Assembly: GCF_902141855.1 (NCBI RefSeq)
Contig: NZ_CABFVH010000005.1
Location: 62,001 to 126,000, forward strand
Direction: 5' to 3'
DNA from: Methylobacterium dankookense
Lineage (GTDB): Bacteria > Pseudomonadota > Alphaproteobacteria > Rhizobiales > Beijerinckiaceae
Length of the DNA stretch: 64,000 nucleotides
The notes beneath the pieces were generated by a model. It was given only the letters and a program-made list of their open reading frames with translations. It made no database searches and was not told the DNA's origin. Numbering within the stretch: the stretch's first letter is position 1; each line of letters opens with the position of its first letter. Both the position numbers and the translations under genes were made by a program. Shown piece after piece: positions 17,172 through 26,722 of the stretch.

Positions 17172-17612
17172 ATGTCCTCAGCGATGACGGCCGCGCAGGT
17201 GATCGCGGCGCTCGGGCTGCAGCCGCACCCGGAGGGCGGTCACTATCGCGAGACCTTCCGCGACCCCCGTGCGGTCGAGGGCCGCTCGGTCGGCACGGCG
17301 ATCTACTACCTGCTCGATGTCGGCGAGGTCTCGGCCTGGCACCGGGTGGACGCCGCCGAGATCTGGCACTGGTATGCGGGCGCGCCCCTCGTCCTCACCG
17401 TCAGCCCGAACGGGCACGACGCGCAGGCCCTGCATCTCGGGCCCGACCTCGCCCGCAACCAGCGCCCGCAGGCCGTGGTGCCGGCCGGCCATTGGCAGAC
17501 CGCCACCAGCCTCGGCGCCTGGACCCTCGTCGGCTGCACGGTCTCGCCCGGCTTCGACTTCGCCGGATTCGAGATGGCCCCGCCGGACTGGCGGCCGATG
17601 CCGCGGTCCTAG
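17172..17612 (+). CDS. cupin domain protein of the DUF985 type
   Basis: 146 residues. Family landmarks are the opening LGLQPHPEGGHYRETFRD, AIYYLLDVGEVSAWHRVD, EIWHWYAGAPL and the late GAWTLVGCTVSPGFDF. DUF985 proteins adopt a single cupin barrel and include sugar-modifying or metal-binding members, but most are uncharacterised. The ATG at 17172 follows an AAGG ribosome site; a second in-frame ATG lies 12 bases later. It is independent of the phosphodiesterase gene downstream, with a 115-base gap. Confidence 0.85.
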   Translation: MSSAMTAAQVIAALGLQPHPEGGHYRETFRDPRAVEGRSVGTAIYYLLDVGEVSAWHRVDAAEIWHWYAGAPLVLTVSPNGHDAQALHLGPDLARNQRPQAVVPAGHWQTATSLGAWTLVGCTVSPGFDFAGFEMAPPDWRPMPRS

Positions 17613-17727
17613 GGCTCGCTGCGGCGCGCCCGTCGAACCGGCACCGCTCCGGCGGCGTTCCGCTCCCGGTCATGCCGCCGTCACGGCCCTGTCGTAGTGG
17701 CGGCGGAACGGCGGAGGACCCGACCCC

Positions 17728-18957
17728 ATGCGCAAGATCGCCGCGACGCTGGCCCTTCTCCTCGCCGCCTCGCCCGGCTCGGCGGCCGAGGAGGCGCAGA
17801 TCGGGCCGCGCCCCTTCTATCTCGTCGACAGCCTGAAGCCCGGGCCCCTGAAGGACAGGCTCGCCGCCTGCGGGATCGACCGGCGCTACACCCCGCGCCG
17901 CTTCTCGATCTCGCATCGCGGCGCGCCGCTGCAATTCCCCGAGCATACCCGCGAGGGCGTGATGGCGGCCTACCGCATGGGCGCCGGCATCATCGAGTGC
18001 GACGTCGCCTTCACCAAGGACCGCCAGCTCGTCTGCCGCCACAGCCAGTGCGACCTGCACACCACCACCGACATCCTGGCCCGGCCGGAACTCGCCGCGA
18101 AATGCAGCACGGGCTTCGTGCCCGCCGATCCCGCGAGCGGCCGCAAGGCCTCGGCCCAGTGCTGCACCAGCGACCTGACGCTCGCCGAGTTCAAGTCGCT
18201 CAACGCCAAGATGGACGCCGCCGACCCGGAGGCGACGAACCTCGCCGGCTACATGAACGCGACGCCGCGCTGGCGCACCGACCTCTACGCCACCACCGGC
18301 ACGCTGATGTCCCATCGCGAATACGTCGCGCTGGTGAAGTCGCTCGGCCGCAAGTTCACGCCGGAGCTGAAGGCGCCGCAGGTGCCGATACCCTTCGCGG
18401 GCGACTACACGCAGGACCGGTACGCCCAGGCGCTGATCGACGACTACAAGGCCGCCGGCATCCCCGCCGCGGACGTGTTCCCGCAGAGCTTCCAGCTCCG
18501 GGACATCCTGTACTGGCTGGAGAAGGAGCCGGATTTCGGCCGGCAGGCCGTGTTCCTCGACGACCGGGACGAGCGCGACAAGGGCAGGTTCGACCCCGAG
18601 AAGCCCGAGACATGGAAGCCCGGCATGGCCGAGCTGGCGCAGAAGGGCGTGCGCATCCTGGCGCCGCCGCTCTGGATGCTGGTCCGGCCCGGGCCCGACG
18701 GCACCATCGAGCCCTCGACCTATGCGCGGGAGGCGAGGAAGGCGGGCCTCGACCTGATCGCCTGGTCGCTGGAGCGCTCGGGGCCGCTCAAGGGCGGGGG
18801 CGGCTACTACTACCAGTCGATCAAGCGCGTGGTGACGGGCGATGGCGACGTGCTGCGGCTCCTCGACGTGCTGCACCGCGAGGTCGGGGTGCTCGGCGTC
18901 TTCTCCGACTGGCCGGCGACCACGACCTTCTACGCCAATTGCGTCGGGGCCGATTAG
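17728..18957 (+). CDS. periplasmic glycerophosphodiester phosphodiesterase
   Basis: 409 residues with a signal peptide ([17 protein letters not shown]) and a GDPD TIM-barrel. The catalytic residues of the family are recognisable: His63-Arg64-Gly65, Glu72-His73, Glu90/Asp92 for metal binding and His105. It would cleave deacylated phospholipids to glycerol-3-phosphate and an alcohol, in the periplasm. Two insertions with Cys residues (around [10 protein letters not shown] and SAQCCTSD) are larger than in E. coli GlpQ. No glp transporter lies beside it. A strong hairpin terminator follows. Confidence 0.85.
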   Translation: MRKIAATLALLLAASPGSAAEEAQIGPRPFYLVDSLKPGPLKDRLAACGIDRRYTPRRFSISHRGAPLQFPEHTREGVMAAYRMGAGIIECDVAFTKDRQLVCRHSQCDLHTTTDILARPELAAKCSTGFVPADPASGRKASAQCCTSDLTLAEFKSLNAKMDAADPEATNLAGYMNATPRWRTDLYATTGTLMSHREYVALVKSLGRKFTPELKAPQVPIPFAGDYTQDRYAQALIDDYKAAGIPAADVFPQSFQLRDILYWLEKEPDFGRQAVFLDDRDERDKGRFDPEKPETWKPGMAELAQKGVRILAPPLWMLVRPGPDGTIEPSTYAREARKAGLDLIAWSLERSGPLKGGGGYYYQSIKRVVTGDGDVLRLLDVLHREVGVLGVFSDWPATTTFYANCVGAD

Positions 18958-18960
18958 AGC

Positions 18961-18993
18961 GGGGCCCGGAGGAGGCTCGCTCCTCCGGGCCCC
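18961..18993. terminator. hairpin between convergent genes
   Basis: GGGGCCCGGAGGAG-GCTCG-CTCCTCCGGGCCCC, a perfect 14-base stem, lies between the phosphodiesterase and phaB stops and can serve both strands. No T tract follows. Confidence 0.75.
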
Positions 18994-19038
18994 GCATGCC
19001 CTGGGTCGCGCCGTTCCGGAGAACGGCGTCCTGTCCGA

Positions 19039-19767
19039 TCAGACGAAGTGCTGGCCGCCGTTGATGGTCAGCGTCGAGCCGTTGACGAAGCCGGCCTCGT
19101 CGCTGGCGAGGTACTCGACCGCGTGGGCGATCTCGTCGGCCTCGCCGAGGCGGCCCGTCGGGATCGTCGAGATGATCTTGTTGCGGATCTCCTCCGGCAC
19201 GGCCATCACCATCTCGGTGGCGATGTAGCCCGGGGCCACCACGTTCACGGTGATGCCCTTCGCGGCGCTTTCCTGCGCCAGCGCCTTGGCGAAGCCGATC
19301 ACGCCGGCCTTGGCAGCCGAGTAGTTGGTCTGGCCGGCCTGGCCCTTCTGCCCGTTGATCGACGAGATGATGATGATGCGCCCGAAATTGCGGCTGCGCA
19401 TGCCGTCGATCAGCGGCCGGGTGCAGGTGAACATCGAGTCGAGGTTGGTCTTGATGACCGCCTGCCACTTCTCGAAGGTCATCTTGTGGAAGGCGCCGTC
19501 GCGGGTGATGCCGGCATTGTTCACCAGGACGTCGATCGGCCCGAGCTCGGCCTCGATCGCCTTGATGCCCGCCTCGCAGCTCGCGAGATCGCCCACGTCG
19601 AACTTGAAGACGGGGATGCCGGTCTCGGCCTTGAAGGCGTTGGCGGCCTCGTCGTTGCCGCCGTAATTCGCGGCGACCTTGTAGCCCTTGTCCTTCAGCC
19701 GCTTCGAGATCGCCGCGCCGATGCCGCGGGTGCCGCCGGTGACGAGGGCGACGCGTGCCTGTGCCAT
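19039..19767 (-). CDS. phaB: acetoacetyl-CoA reductase
   Basis: A 242-residue short-chain dehydrogenase that reduces acetoacetyl-CoA to (R)-3-hydroxybutyryl-CoA with NADPH in polyhydroxybutyrate synthesis. TGGTRGIG (residues 10-17) is the cofactor loop, NNAG at 83-86, and the catalytic residues are Ser136, Tyr149 and Lys153 (YSAAK). The C terminus INGGQHFV is typical of PhaB. It lies downstream of phaA on the same strand, 177 bases away, and shares the storage-polymer context with the divergent phaR. Confidence 0.95.
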   Translation of the reverse strand: MAQARVALVTGGTRGIGAAISKRLKDKGYKVAANYGGNDEAANAFKAETGIPVFKFDVGDLASCEAGIKAIEAELGPIDVLVNNAGITRDGAFHKMTFEKWQAVIKTNLDSMFTCTRPLIDGMRSRNFGRIIIISSINGQKGQAGQTNYSAAKAGVIGFAKALAQESAAKGITVNVVAPGYIATEMVMAVPEEIRNKIISTIPTGRLGEADEIAHAVEYLASDEAGFVNGSTLTINGGQHFV

Positions 19768-19944
19768 GGGTTTCCTCCGGATGTTCTTGCTTGATGGCCC
19801 TGGATCTCGGGGACGAACCGTCCCCGCGCGATGGGCGCATCTTGCCCGTCGCGCGGAGGTTGCGCACCGAATTTATTCTTGATGGAGCCGTGAAAGCGTT
19901 TCAGCGCGGGCCGGGTTGTCCCGCCCCGCGCCGGAGCCGGCCGA

Positions 19945-21129
19945 TCAGGGCCGCTCGAGGCACATGGCGACGCCCATGCCGCCGCCGATGCAGAGGGTGG
20001 CGAGGCCCTTCTTGGCGTCGCGGCGCTTCATTTCGTGCAGGAGGGTGACGAGGACGCGGGCGCCCGAGGCGCCGATCGGGTGGCCGATGGCGATGGCGCC
20101 GCCGTTGACGTTCACCTTCGCGTCGTCCCAGCCCATGTCCTTGTTCACGGCGAGCGCCTGGGCGGCGAAGGCCTCGTTGGCCTCGATCAGGTCGAGGTCG
20201 CCGGGCTTCCAGCCCGCCTTGTCGAGGGCCTTGCGCGAGGCCGGGATCGGGCCGGTGCCCATGACCTTCGGGTCGACGCCGGCCGTCGCCCAGGACTTGA
20301 TCCGGGCGAGCGGCGTGAGGCCGCGGCGCTCGGCCTCGGAGGCCGACATCAGCACGATCGCCGCCGCGCCGTCGTTGAGGCCCGAGGCGTTGGCGGCCGT
20401 CACGGTGCCGTCCTTCGAGAAGGCGGGCTTGAGCTTGGCCATCGCCTCGATGGTGGCGCCGTCGCGGATGTACTCGTCGGTGTCGACGACCACGTCGCCC
20501 TTCCGGCCGGGCACGGTGACCGGGGCGATCTCCTCCTTGAAGCGGCCCTCCTTGCGGGCGGCCTCGGCCTTGTTCTGCGAGCGGGTCGCGAACTGGTCCT
20601 GCTGCTCGCGGGTGAGCTGGAAGGCCTGGGCCACGTTCTCGGCGGTGGTGCCCATGTGGTAGCCGTTGAAGGCGTCCCAGAGCCCGTCCTTGATCATGGT
20701 GTCGACGAGCTTGACGTCGCCCATCTTCTGGCCGCCGCGCAGGTACTGCGCGTGGGGGGAGAGGGACATGGATTCCTGGCCGCCGGCCACGATGACCGTG
20801 GCGTCGCCGTTGGCGATCTGCTGCATGCCGATCGCGACCGTGCGCAGGCCCGAGCCGCAGACCTGGTTGAGGCCCCAGGCGGTGGCCTTCTCGGGGATGC
20901 CTGCGGCGATGGCCGCCTGGCGGGCCGGGTTCTGGCCGGCGCCCGCGGTGAGCACCTGACCGAAGATCACCTCGTCCACGTCGTCGGGCGACACGCCCGA
21001 CCGCTCCAGCGCCGCCTGGATCGCCACCTTGCCGAGCTCGTGCGCGGGCACGCTGCCGAAGGCGCCGCCGAACGAGCCCACGGGGGTGCGCGCCGCACCG
21101 ACGATGACGATGTCCTCGCTGCCTGCCAT
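19945..21129 (-). CDS. phaA: acetyl-CoA C-acetyltransferase (beta-ketothiolase)
   Basis: A 394-residue biosynthetic thiolase that condenses two acetyl-CoA to acetoacetyl-CoA, the first step of polyhydroxybutyrate synthesis. The catalytic residues are Cys91 (NQVCGSG), His350 (GHPIGASG) and Cys380 (CIGGGMG), with the NEAFAAQ loop near 317. The start is the ATG before [15 protein letters not shown]. The longer upstream extension was rejected because the thiolase fold begins here. It is divergent from phaR across about 280 bases. Confidence 0.96.
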   Translation of the reverse strand: MAGSEDIVIVGAARTPVGSFGGAFGSVPAHELGKVAIQAALERSGVSPDDVDEVIFGQVLTAGAGQNPARQAAIAAGIPEKATAWGLNQVCGSGLRTVAIGMQQIANGDATVIVAGGQESMSLSPHAQYLRGGQKMGDVKLVDTMIKDGLWDAFNGYHMGTTAENVAQAFQLTREQQDQFATRSQNKAEAARKEGRFKEEIAPVTVPGRKGDVVVDTDEYIRDGATIEAMAKLKPAFSKDGTVTAANASGLNDGAAAIVLMSASEAERRGLTPLARIKSWATAGVDPKVMGTGPIPASRKALDKAGWKPGDLDLIEANEAFAAQALAVNKDMGWDDAKVNVNGGAIAIGHPIGASGARVLVTLLHEMKRRDAKKGLATLCIGGGMGVAMCLERP

Positions 21130-21410
21130 CTGACGTTCTCCTCTCGCGGCCGGCGCATCTTGAGGGTTTCCGCGCTCTGGTCCGTTGGAGAGGGATGAAG
21201 GGCTTGGGGCGGGCGAAGTCAAGCGCATAACCGCCCCGCCGGTGACGCCTCAAGCGGAGCGCCACATTGGCATTGCCGGTGCGTTATGCATGATTGTGCT
21301 GGGAAAGGCGCCAGATTGCGGTTTTCGACGCCGTCTGAAAGCCTTAAGGTCTTCGGGCGCGCGCAATGTTTGTGGTCGCCGCGCCGTCGTCACTGGGAGA
21401 GGCCGCGAAA

Positions 21411-22031
21411 ATGGCGGAGAACGTCAAGGCCCAACAGACCGTCATCAAGAAGTACGCCAACAGGCGCCTCTATCACACCGGCACCTCGACCTATGTCACG
21501 CTCGAAGACCTGGCCACGATGGTGCAGAACGGCGAGGACTTCGTCGTCTACGACGCGCGTACCAGCGACGACATCACCCGCTCGGTGCTCACGCAGATCA
21601 TCTTCGAGCAGGAGAACAAGGCCGGCGCCGACAACCTGCTGCCGGTGGCCTTCCTGCGCCAGCTGATCCGCTTCTACGGCGACAGCATGCGCACCATGGT
21701 GCCGAGCTTCCTCGAATTCTCGATGGCGAACTTCGCCCGCGACCAGGACGGCCTGCGCGAGAAGTTCGCCACGAGCTTCGGCCCGGCCGCGTTCCAGAAC
21801 GCGATCGAGCAGCAGGTGCGCACCAACATGAACTTCTTCGGCGACGCCATGAAGATGTTCACGGGCTTCTCCGGGGCCGGGCTGCCCGGCGCCACCAATG
21901 CGGGCGGCACGCCCGCCGTCGCCGCGGCCAAGCCGCTCGCCCCGGCACAGCCCTCCTCCAGCGAGCTCGACGACCTGAAGCGCCAGATGCTGGCGATGCA
22001 GGAGCGGCTGGAGGAATTGGCGAAGAAGTGA
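21411..22031 (+). CDS. phaR: polyhydroxyalkanoate synthesis regulator PhaR
   Basis: 206 residues. The N-terminal DNA/polymer-binding domain has the hallmark VIKKYANRRLYHTGTSTYVT; the PHB-accumulation regulatory domain follows around QENKAGADNLLPVAFLRQLI. PhaR proteins repress phasin and PHA genes until they are titrated by nascent polymer granules. The C-terminal part has an Ala/Pro linker and a helix ending EERLEELAKK. The ATG at 21411 preceded by GGGAGAGG is preferred to one 45 bases upstream. Its position opposite phaA fits autogenous control of the shared intergenic region. Confidence 0.93.
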   Translation: MAENVKAQQTVIKKYANRRLYHTGTSTYVTLEDLATMVQNGEDFVVYDARTSDDITRSVLTQIIFEQENKAGADNLLPVAFLRQLIRFYGDSMRTMVPSFLEFSMANFARDQDGLREKFATSFGPAAFQNAIEQQVRTNMNFFGDAMKMFTGFSGAGLPGATNAGGTPAVAAAKPLAPAQPSSSELDDLKRQMLAMQERLEELAKK

Positions 22032-22131
22032 GGCGCCCCGCGCGCCTGCACCGCCCGCAAAGGTTGACGAACCGTTAACGCCGGTCCCAAGCTTGCACCG
22101 CCCGCACCGATCCGTGCGGAGGATGCGCGAC

Positions 22132-22410
22132 ATGGTCCGGATCGAGGCAACCCGCCGTCCCGCGACGGCACAGGGCTATCCCACCCGCGATGCGGCAGCG
22201 CCGGCCGAGGAGCCGGGGCGCGCTGTCGCCGTGCTGCCGGCGGCGGCTGGAGCCTCCGATCGCGCCGCCCCGCGCCGCGACGGACGTCCGCAGGCCGGCT
22301 TCGTCGCCCAGCTGATCGTCAGCGCCGATCCGAGCCTCGTGCCCTCGCGCTCCGAGCGGGCGCGGCGCGCCTGCGCGCTCTACGATGCCGCGGCACGGCA
22401 GGTCGCCTAG
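22132..22410 (+). CDS. hypothetical protein, 92 aa
   Basis: A short Arg/Ala-rich soluble protein. The most structured part is AGFVAQLIVSADPSLVPSRSERARRACALYD near the end, a helix rich in charged residues; the first half looks disordered. The ATG at 22132 has GGAGG 7 bases before it. I do not recognise it. It is followed by the rpmF terminator on the opposite strand. Confidence 0.5.
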   Translation: MVRIEATRRPATAQGYPTRDAAAPAEEPGRAVAVLPAAAGASDRAAPRRDGRPQAGFVAQLIVSADPSLVPSRSERARRACALYDAAARQVA

Positions 22411-22423
22411 GGTCGCGCGCACG

Positions 22424-22456
22424 AAAAAGGCCGGCGCGGCCCTCGCCGCACCGGCC
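22424..22456 (-). terminator. intrinsic terminator of rpmF
   Basis: On the minus strand: GGCCGGTGCGGC, loop GAGG, GCCGCGCCGGCC, then TTTTT. One G-T wobble in a 12-base stem. Confidence 0.9.
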
Positions 22457-22478
22457 TCGAACGATCCCGCAGGAAAGC

Positions 22479-22667
22479 TCAGGCCTCGGCCGACTTCACC
22501 TTCAGGACCTGACGGCCGCGGTACATGCCGGTCTTCAGGTCGATGTGGTGGGGACGGCGCAGCTCGCCCGAATCCTTGTCCTCGACATAGGTCGGGGCCT
22601 TGAGGGCGTCGGCGGAGCGACGCATGCCGCGCCGCGAGGGGGAGGTCTTTCGCTTCGGAACGGCCAT
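22479..22667 (-). CDS. rpmF: 50S ribosomal protein L32
   Basis: A 62-residue ribosomal protein with the typical opening [18 protein letters not shown] and the [16 protein letters not shown] centre. This is a form without the four zinc-binding cysteines, as in many alphaproteobacteria. It is monocistronic here, with a clear intrinsic terminator just after it. The location apart from plsX and fabH, its usual partners in many bacteria, is noteworthy only as context. Confidence 0.97.
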
Positions 22668-22974
22668 GACAACGATCCTTGAACTGGCGGATTGCGACGA
22701 AAGCGGCGCGCGGGCGGCTCCCCCTGGGTGAGGATCGCCTCATGCACCGCTTGATACGGAGATTCGAGGGCGCGCTTATAGCGGCCGCGGCGCACTCTGG
22801 CTAGAGCCCCCGCCGCATCGCCATGCACGGCACGGCCCCGGCGCGCTCGCAATCCCGTGACGTGCCAGCCTGTCGCACGTTAAGCCACGGTTCAACCAGG
22901 GAAGATCAGGTTTCGCGGCACCGGTTCCGTCCCAACCTCGCTTCGACGGGCCGCGTATCTTCGGGAGTACCGTC

Positions 22975-23361
22975 ATGGTCTCGTCCACCAAATCCACGCT
23001 GCGCGCGCTCGCCGTCCTGACCGCGCTCCTCGGTACGCCAGCCCTCGCGCAGTCCCCGGCCCCCGCCACGCCGACGGCGCCGGCCAAGCCCGCCCCCGCG
23101 GCTCCGGCCGCGCCCGCCGCGCCGAAGGCCCCGAGCGCCCCCGTCGCCGGCGCGCCGAACGCGGCCAAGACCGCTCTGGTCGACCTCAACAGCGCCACCG
23201 CCGAGGAGCTCGACGCCCTGCCCGGCATCGGTACCGCCCGCTCCGCCGCGATCATCAAGGGCCGCCCCTATCGCGGCAAGGACGAGCTCGTCTCCAAGAA
23301 GATCATCCCGCAGAACGTCTATGACGGGATCAAGGACAAGGTCATCGCCAAGCAGAAGTGA
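22975..23361 (+). CDS. secreted helix-hairpin-helix (ComEA-like) protein
   Basis: 128 residues: signal peptide (ending TPALAQ), an Ala/Pro linker of about 40 residues, then a helix-hairpin-helix DNA-binding module with [19 protein letters not shown] and [18 protein letters not shown]. The fold is that of the ComEA family, whose members bind incoming DNA at the cell surface; short alphaproteobacterial versions are common and mostly uncharacterised. No other competence genes are nearby. The convergent TerC gene follows after a hairpin. Confidence 0.85.
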   Translation: MVSSTKSTLRALAVLTALLGTPALAQSPAPATPTAPAKPAPAAPAAPAAPKAPSAPVAGAPNAAKTALVDLNSATAEELDALPGIGTARSAAIIKGRPYRGKDELVSKKIIPQNVYDGIKDKVIAKQK

Positions 23362-23369
23362 GGCGACGA

Positions 23370-23396
23370 GGTCCCGGGCGCGCCGCGTCCGGGACC
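23370..23396. terminator. hairpin between convergent genes
   Basis: GGTCCCGG and CCGGGACC form an 8-base stem across an 11-base loop between the helix-hairpin-helix gene and the TerC-type gene. No T tract. Confidence 0.45.
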
Positions 23397-23421
23397 CTTG
23401 CGGGACCCTTGCCGGCCGCCC

Positions 23422-24198
23422 TCAGGCGCGGCCGGTCCCCTTCCCCGCCGGCACGGCTTGCGTGTCCCCGGCCTTGGCGCGCCTGCGCCGCCGGGCCAGC
23501 ATGTTGAGGCCCTCGACGCCCGCCGAGAAGGCCATCGCGGTGTAGATGTAGCCCTTCGGCACGTGCGCCCCGAAGCCCTCCGCGATCAGCACCATGCCGA
23601 TCATGATGAGGAAGCCCAGCGCCAGCATCACCACGGTGGGGTTGGCCGCGATGAAGCGCGAGAGCGGGTCGGCGGCGAGCAGCATCACGGTGACGGCGGC
23701 GATCACCGCGATCATCATGACCGGCACGTGCTCGGTCATGCCCACCGCGGTGATGATCGAATCGATCGAGAAGACGAGGTCGAGGAGCAGGATCTGGCCG
23801 ATCGCCGCGGCGTAGCCGATGGAGGGGCCGCCCTTCTCCTCCTTCTGGCTCGGATCGACGCTCTCGTGGATCTCCTTGGTGGCCTTCCAGAGCAGGAACA
23901 GGCCGCCCGCGACCAGGATCAGGTCGCGCCAGGAGAAGGCCTTGCCGAACACCGTGAAGACCGGCTCGGTCAGGTGCACGATGAAGGCGACGGCGCCGAG
24001 CAGCGCGAGGCGCAGCACCAGGGCGAGGCCGATGCCGATGCGGCGGGCCTTCGGCTGCTGCTCCGGCGGCAGCTTGTTCGTCAGGATCGAGATGAAGATC
24101 AGGTTGTCGATGCCGAGCACCACCTCCATCACGACGAGGGTGGCGAGCGCGGCCCAGACGGCGGGATCCGCCGCCAGTTGGGTCAGGGACTCGAGCAT
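23422..24198 (-). CDS. TerC-family integral membrane protein
   Basis: 258 residues with about seven membrane segments. The core shows [23 protein letters not shown] and later [21 protein letters not shown], the paired acidic 'GxDN' and 'SxDS' motifs of the TerC/YkgT exporter-like family thought to handle manganese or other metal ions during protein export or stress. The ATG giving MLESLTQL was preferred to one 63 bases upstream. The gene stands alone; no ter cluster is present, so tellurite resistance should not be inferred. Confidence 0.85.
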   Translation of the reverse strand: MLESLTQLAADPAVWAALATLVVMEVVLGIDNLIFISILTNKLPPEQQPKARRIGIGLALVLRLALLGAVAFIVHLTEPVFTVFGKAFSWRDLILVAGGLFLLWKATKEIHESVDPSQKEEKGGPSIGYAAAIGQILLLDLVFSIDSIITAVGMTEHVPVMMIAVIAAVTVMLLAADPLSRFIAANPTVVMLALGFLIMIGMVLIAEGFGAHVPKGYIYTAMAFSAGVEGLNMLARRRRRAKAGDTQAVPAGKGTGRA

Positions 24199-24320
24199 GG
24201 ATTGGGTCTCCGCATCCTGAATCTGTCCGGCGGGCAGGCACCGCCGGGGCGTCTCGAACAAAAGGATCTGTCGGGGGCTCGCCCGGAATTCCCGGCCGGG
24301 CCGCGCCCCGGGCGCCGTCT

Positions 24321-24388
24321 CATACGATATCCGGGTGATCCCTTCGGGATGGCGGATGTCGCCTTCGATGAAGCGCCGCGCGGTCTCA
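24321..24388 (-). repeat. composite hairpin repeat (A/B family) at the lipid-kinase stop codon
   Basis: Minus-strand reading starts with the stop of the lipid kinase in TGAGACCGCG, skips most of hairpin B, and continues through GCGCTTCATCGAAGGC to hairpin A (24327-24359, with ATATCCG in place of ACATCCG on one arm, so one mismatch). It ends CGTATGAG as the 10.5-kb copy does. Confidence 0.75.
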
Positions 24389-25297
24389 GATCGGCAGGAA
24401 CCGGCCCGGCCGCGCCTCGGGCTCGGGCGCGAAGATCCGCAGCACCTTCGGCACCACCTTGAAATGGGCCGGCGTGTAGGTGGTCAGCTCGCCGTCCGTG
24501 TTCACGGGCCTGGGCTTGCGCGTGGCGAGGCGGACCTCGGTGGTCTTGAAGGCGCGCACGTCCTGCGCGCGCCCGTGCGTGCCGCGGCGGAGCGCCGGCA
24601 GCAGCGCGAGCAGGCGCCACCAATGGGCGACCTCCAGGCTGTAGAAGTCGAGCTTGCCGTCGTCGACGGTGGCGCCTTCCTCCACCGTCATGCCGCCGCC
24701 GTAATGGCGCCCGTTGCCGACCGAGGCCTGGATGGTGGTGACCTTCTCGACCTGCCCGTCATGCTCGATCGTGACCGTGAAGGGCCGCACGCGGCGCAGC
24801 ACGCGCACGGCGGCCACCGCGTAGCCGAGCACGCCCCAGGTCTTCTTGGACTCGGCGGTGAGCTCGCCTGCCAGCTCCGCCGAGAAGCCGATGCTCGCCA
24901 CGTTGAAATAGTAGTGCCCGTTGACCCAGCCGAGATCGACCGGCCGCGCCTCGGCCGTGGTGATCAGGCGCGCGGCGGCGAGCGGGTCGAGGGGGATGCC
25001 GAGGGAGCGGGCGAGGTCGTTGGCCGTGCCGAGCGGCAGGATACCGAGGGGCAGCCCGGTCTGGACGAGGGCCGCCGCCGCCGCGTTCATGGTGCCGTCG
25101 CCGCCGCCCAGGATCACGAGATCCACGCCGGACGCATGGGCCGTGATGACGTCGGTGCAATCGCCCGAGGCTTCGACCGGCTCGATGCCGCCCTGGCGCA
25201 GGATGTCGCGCACCGCGTCGAGGGAGAAGCCGCCGTTGCGGGCCTTCGCGTTGCAGACGAGGAGCGCGCGCCGCGGAGTCGCGCCGCCCGCGCTCAA
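24386..25297 (-). CDS. diacylglycerol kinase-like lipid kinase (YegS type)
   Basis: 303 residues with the DAGK catalytic domain: [12 protein letters not shown] (nucleotide loop, GGGDGT at 64-69), [15 protein letters not shown] (90-95) and, late in the protein, NTDGE of the second half. Such enzymes phosphorylate diacylglycerol, phosphatidylglycerol or sphingoid-like lipids at the inner membrane face. The start is a TTG ([14 protein letters not shown]) chosen because GGGAGG lies 6 bases ahead and no ATG is available; a much longer open frame upstream is just G+C-rich read-through. The stop is inside a hairpin repeat. The substrate is unknown. Confidence 0.85.
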   Translation of the reverse strand: MSAGGATPRRALLVCNAKARNGGFSLDAVRDILRQGGIEPVEASGDCTDVITAHASGVDLVILGGGDGTMNAAAAALVQTGLPLGILPLGTANDLARSLGIPLDPLAAARLITTAEARPVDLGWVNGHYYFNVASIGFSAELAGELTAESKKTWGVLGYAVAAVRVLRRVRPFTVTIEHDGQVEKVTTIQASVGNGRHYGGGMTVEEGATVDDGKLDFYSLEVAHWWRLLALLPALRRGTHGRAQDVRAFKTTEVRLATRKPRPVNTDGELTTYTPAHFKVVPKVLRIFAPEPEARPGRFLPI

Positions 25298-25704
25298 GGC
25301 CGGCCTCCCGCGCGGGGCCGGGACCGGTCGAACGGAGTCGTGGAGACGATCAAGGGTCGGGCACTCCGGTGCGTTCGCGCCGCGTGAGCGAAGGCAGGGA
25401 AGCGGTCCGACATCACGGTCGACGCCTCGACCGCCAGAGGGGCCCGGACCCGGGTTGAGGGGAAACTTGGGCGTGACGCGGCCGAGCGCAACCCCGCCCC
25501 TGTGAATTCCCGTCACAGCGGGACGGCGGTGGATGTCGGGCATGATCGGCGAATCGCAGCCGCCGAGGGCCGGGCTTCTGCTAGGAAGGCGCCGGCGCCG
25601 GAACCCAGCGCTCCCCCGCCCGCGTTTCCCCCCGCATTTCTCTTTCGGCGTCTGCCCGGGCGCCGCTCCGGCATCCTTTTCGTTCGGCCGCTCCGGTGAA
25701 CTCC
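25298..25704. other. gap between divergent genes
   Basis: About 400 bases with no gene I can support; open frames here follow no family and carry no ribosome site. It must hold promoters for the lipid kinase and the secreted protein gene. Confidence 0.4.
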
Positions 25705-26514
25705 ATGCGCCCTGTCCGCCCCGCCAGCCTCGTCGCCCTGAGCCTGCTCCTCTCCGGGGGAGGGTTGGCGCCGTCGCTCGCCCAGACGGGCTGGGTCGAT
25801 CCGCCCGCGCGCGGATCCGGACCGTCTCCCGCGCCCAAACCCGAGCCGACGCCCGGGGCGGCGCCGCGGGCCGAGCCCAAGTCTTCGCCGTCCGCCGAAG
25901 CCCCGCAGGCCGCGCCCGCGCGGCAGGCGGCCGAGCCGGCGGCGCGCCATGCCGAGCGGCGCTCGGCCCGCCACCGTCGCCCGGCCCGCCGCCTCGCGGA
26001 GACCCCGCCGCCGGCCCAGCCCGCGTTGCGGGCGGCCCCCGCACCTGCACCCGCTCCCGCCCCGGCGCCGGAGCCCCGCCTGACCGATTGGGCAGGCGCG
26101 GCGCAGGCGCTCGCGTCCGACTACCTCGACGTCGTCTCGGCGCCGGGCGCCCGGATGGTGAGCGAGGCGCCCCGCTTCTACGCCCCGCGCGTGCGCTTCT
26201 TCGGGCGCGACATGACCCTCGCCGCGGTGATGGCCGAGAAGCGCAGCTTCGTCCGGCGCTGGCCCGACCGCAGCTATGAGCCGCGGGGCATGCGCACCGC
26301 CTGCAACGGGGCGCTCGGCACCTGCATCGTGCGCGCACAGGTGGAGTTCCGGGCCGCGAGTCCCGACCGGGGCACCGTCTCGCGCGGCCTCGCCGAGCTG
26401 GTCCTGGAGGTGAGCCTCGCCGGTCCGCGGCCGACCATCGTCTCGGAATCGAGCCGCGTCCTGCGCCGCGGCAGCGGGGTGAGCGCGCTCGCCCCCGCCG
26501 GCCGGAGCGCCTGA
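25705..26514 (+). CDS. secreted hypothetical protein with Pro/Ala linker
   Basis: 269 residues. Signal peptide (LVALSLLLSGGGLAPSLAQ), then a disordered Pro/Ala/Arg-rich stretch to about residue 125, then a compact C-terminal domain (about 130-265) with DWAGAAQALASDYLDVVSAPG, ERPRFYAPRVRFFGRDMTL-like text and a Cys pair in TACNGALGTCIV. This domain resembles SnoaL/NTF2-like or 'DUF4440'-type folds only loosely. The ATG at 25705 is preferred to a GTG 9 bases earlier. A hairpin repeat follows 8 bases after the stop. Confidence 0.6.
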   Translation: MRPVRPASLVALSLLLSGGGLAPSLAQTGWVDPPARGSGPSPAPKPEPTPGAAPRAEPKSSPSAEAPQAAPARQAAEPAARHAERRSARHRRPARRLAETPPPAQPALRAAPAPAPAPAPAPEPRLTDWAGAAQALASDYLDVVSAPGARMVSEAPRFYAPRVRFFGRDMTLAAVMAEKRSFVRRWPDRSYEPRGMRTACNGALGTCIVRAQVEFRAASPDRGTVSRGLAELVLEVSLAGPRPTIVSESSRVLRRGSGVSALAPAGRSA

Positions 26515-26521
26515 GGGCTTC

Positions 26522-26600
26522 GTGCACCTCACAAAACTCCCGTTCGCTGGGAGTCCTCTCTCTGGCCGCGACGGCGCAGCGGGCGTTTTGTGAGAGACAC
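26522..26600 (+). repeat. inverted-repeat element, family D, copy 1
   Basis: About 79 bases bounded by GTGCACCTCACAAAACTCCCG and CGGGCGTTTTGTGAGAGACAC, forming a long stem. A second copy in the same orientation lies at 38551-38630. At the ninth position of the stem this copy has A-T where the other has G-C, a compensatory change. Confidence 0.85.
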
Positions 26601-26722
26601 TTATCCCCTTGGCGCCGCATGATCTTCACCGCCATCCGCCGCCGCTCTATCCCCTTGTGAACGCATGATGTTTCGGGAAGCCGGCATTTCCCTTATCCCG
26701 CATCATGGTCTAGATCGGGCCC

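Noticed and set aside
23422..24198. Tellurite resistance role for the TerC-type gene
   Set aside because: No other ter genes are nearby and the family is broader than tellurite resistance.
24386..26635. A 749-residue frame around the lipid kinase
   Set aside because: Only residues from the TTG at 25297 onward match the kinase family; the remainder is antisense to a secreted protein gene.
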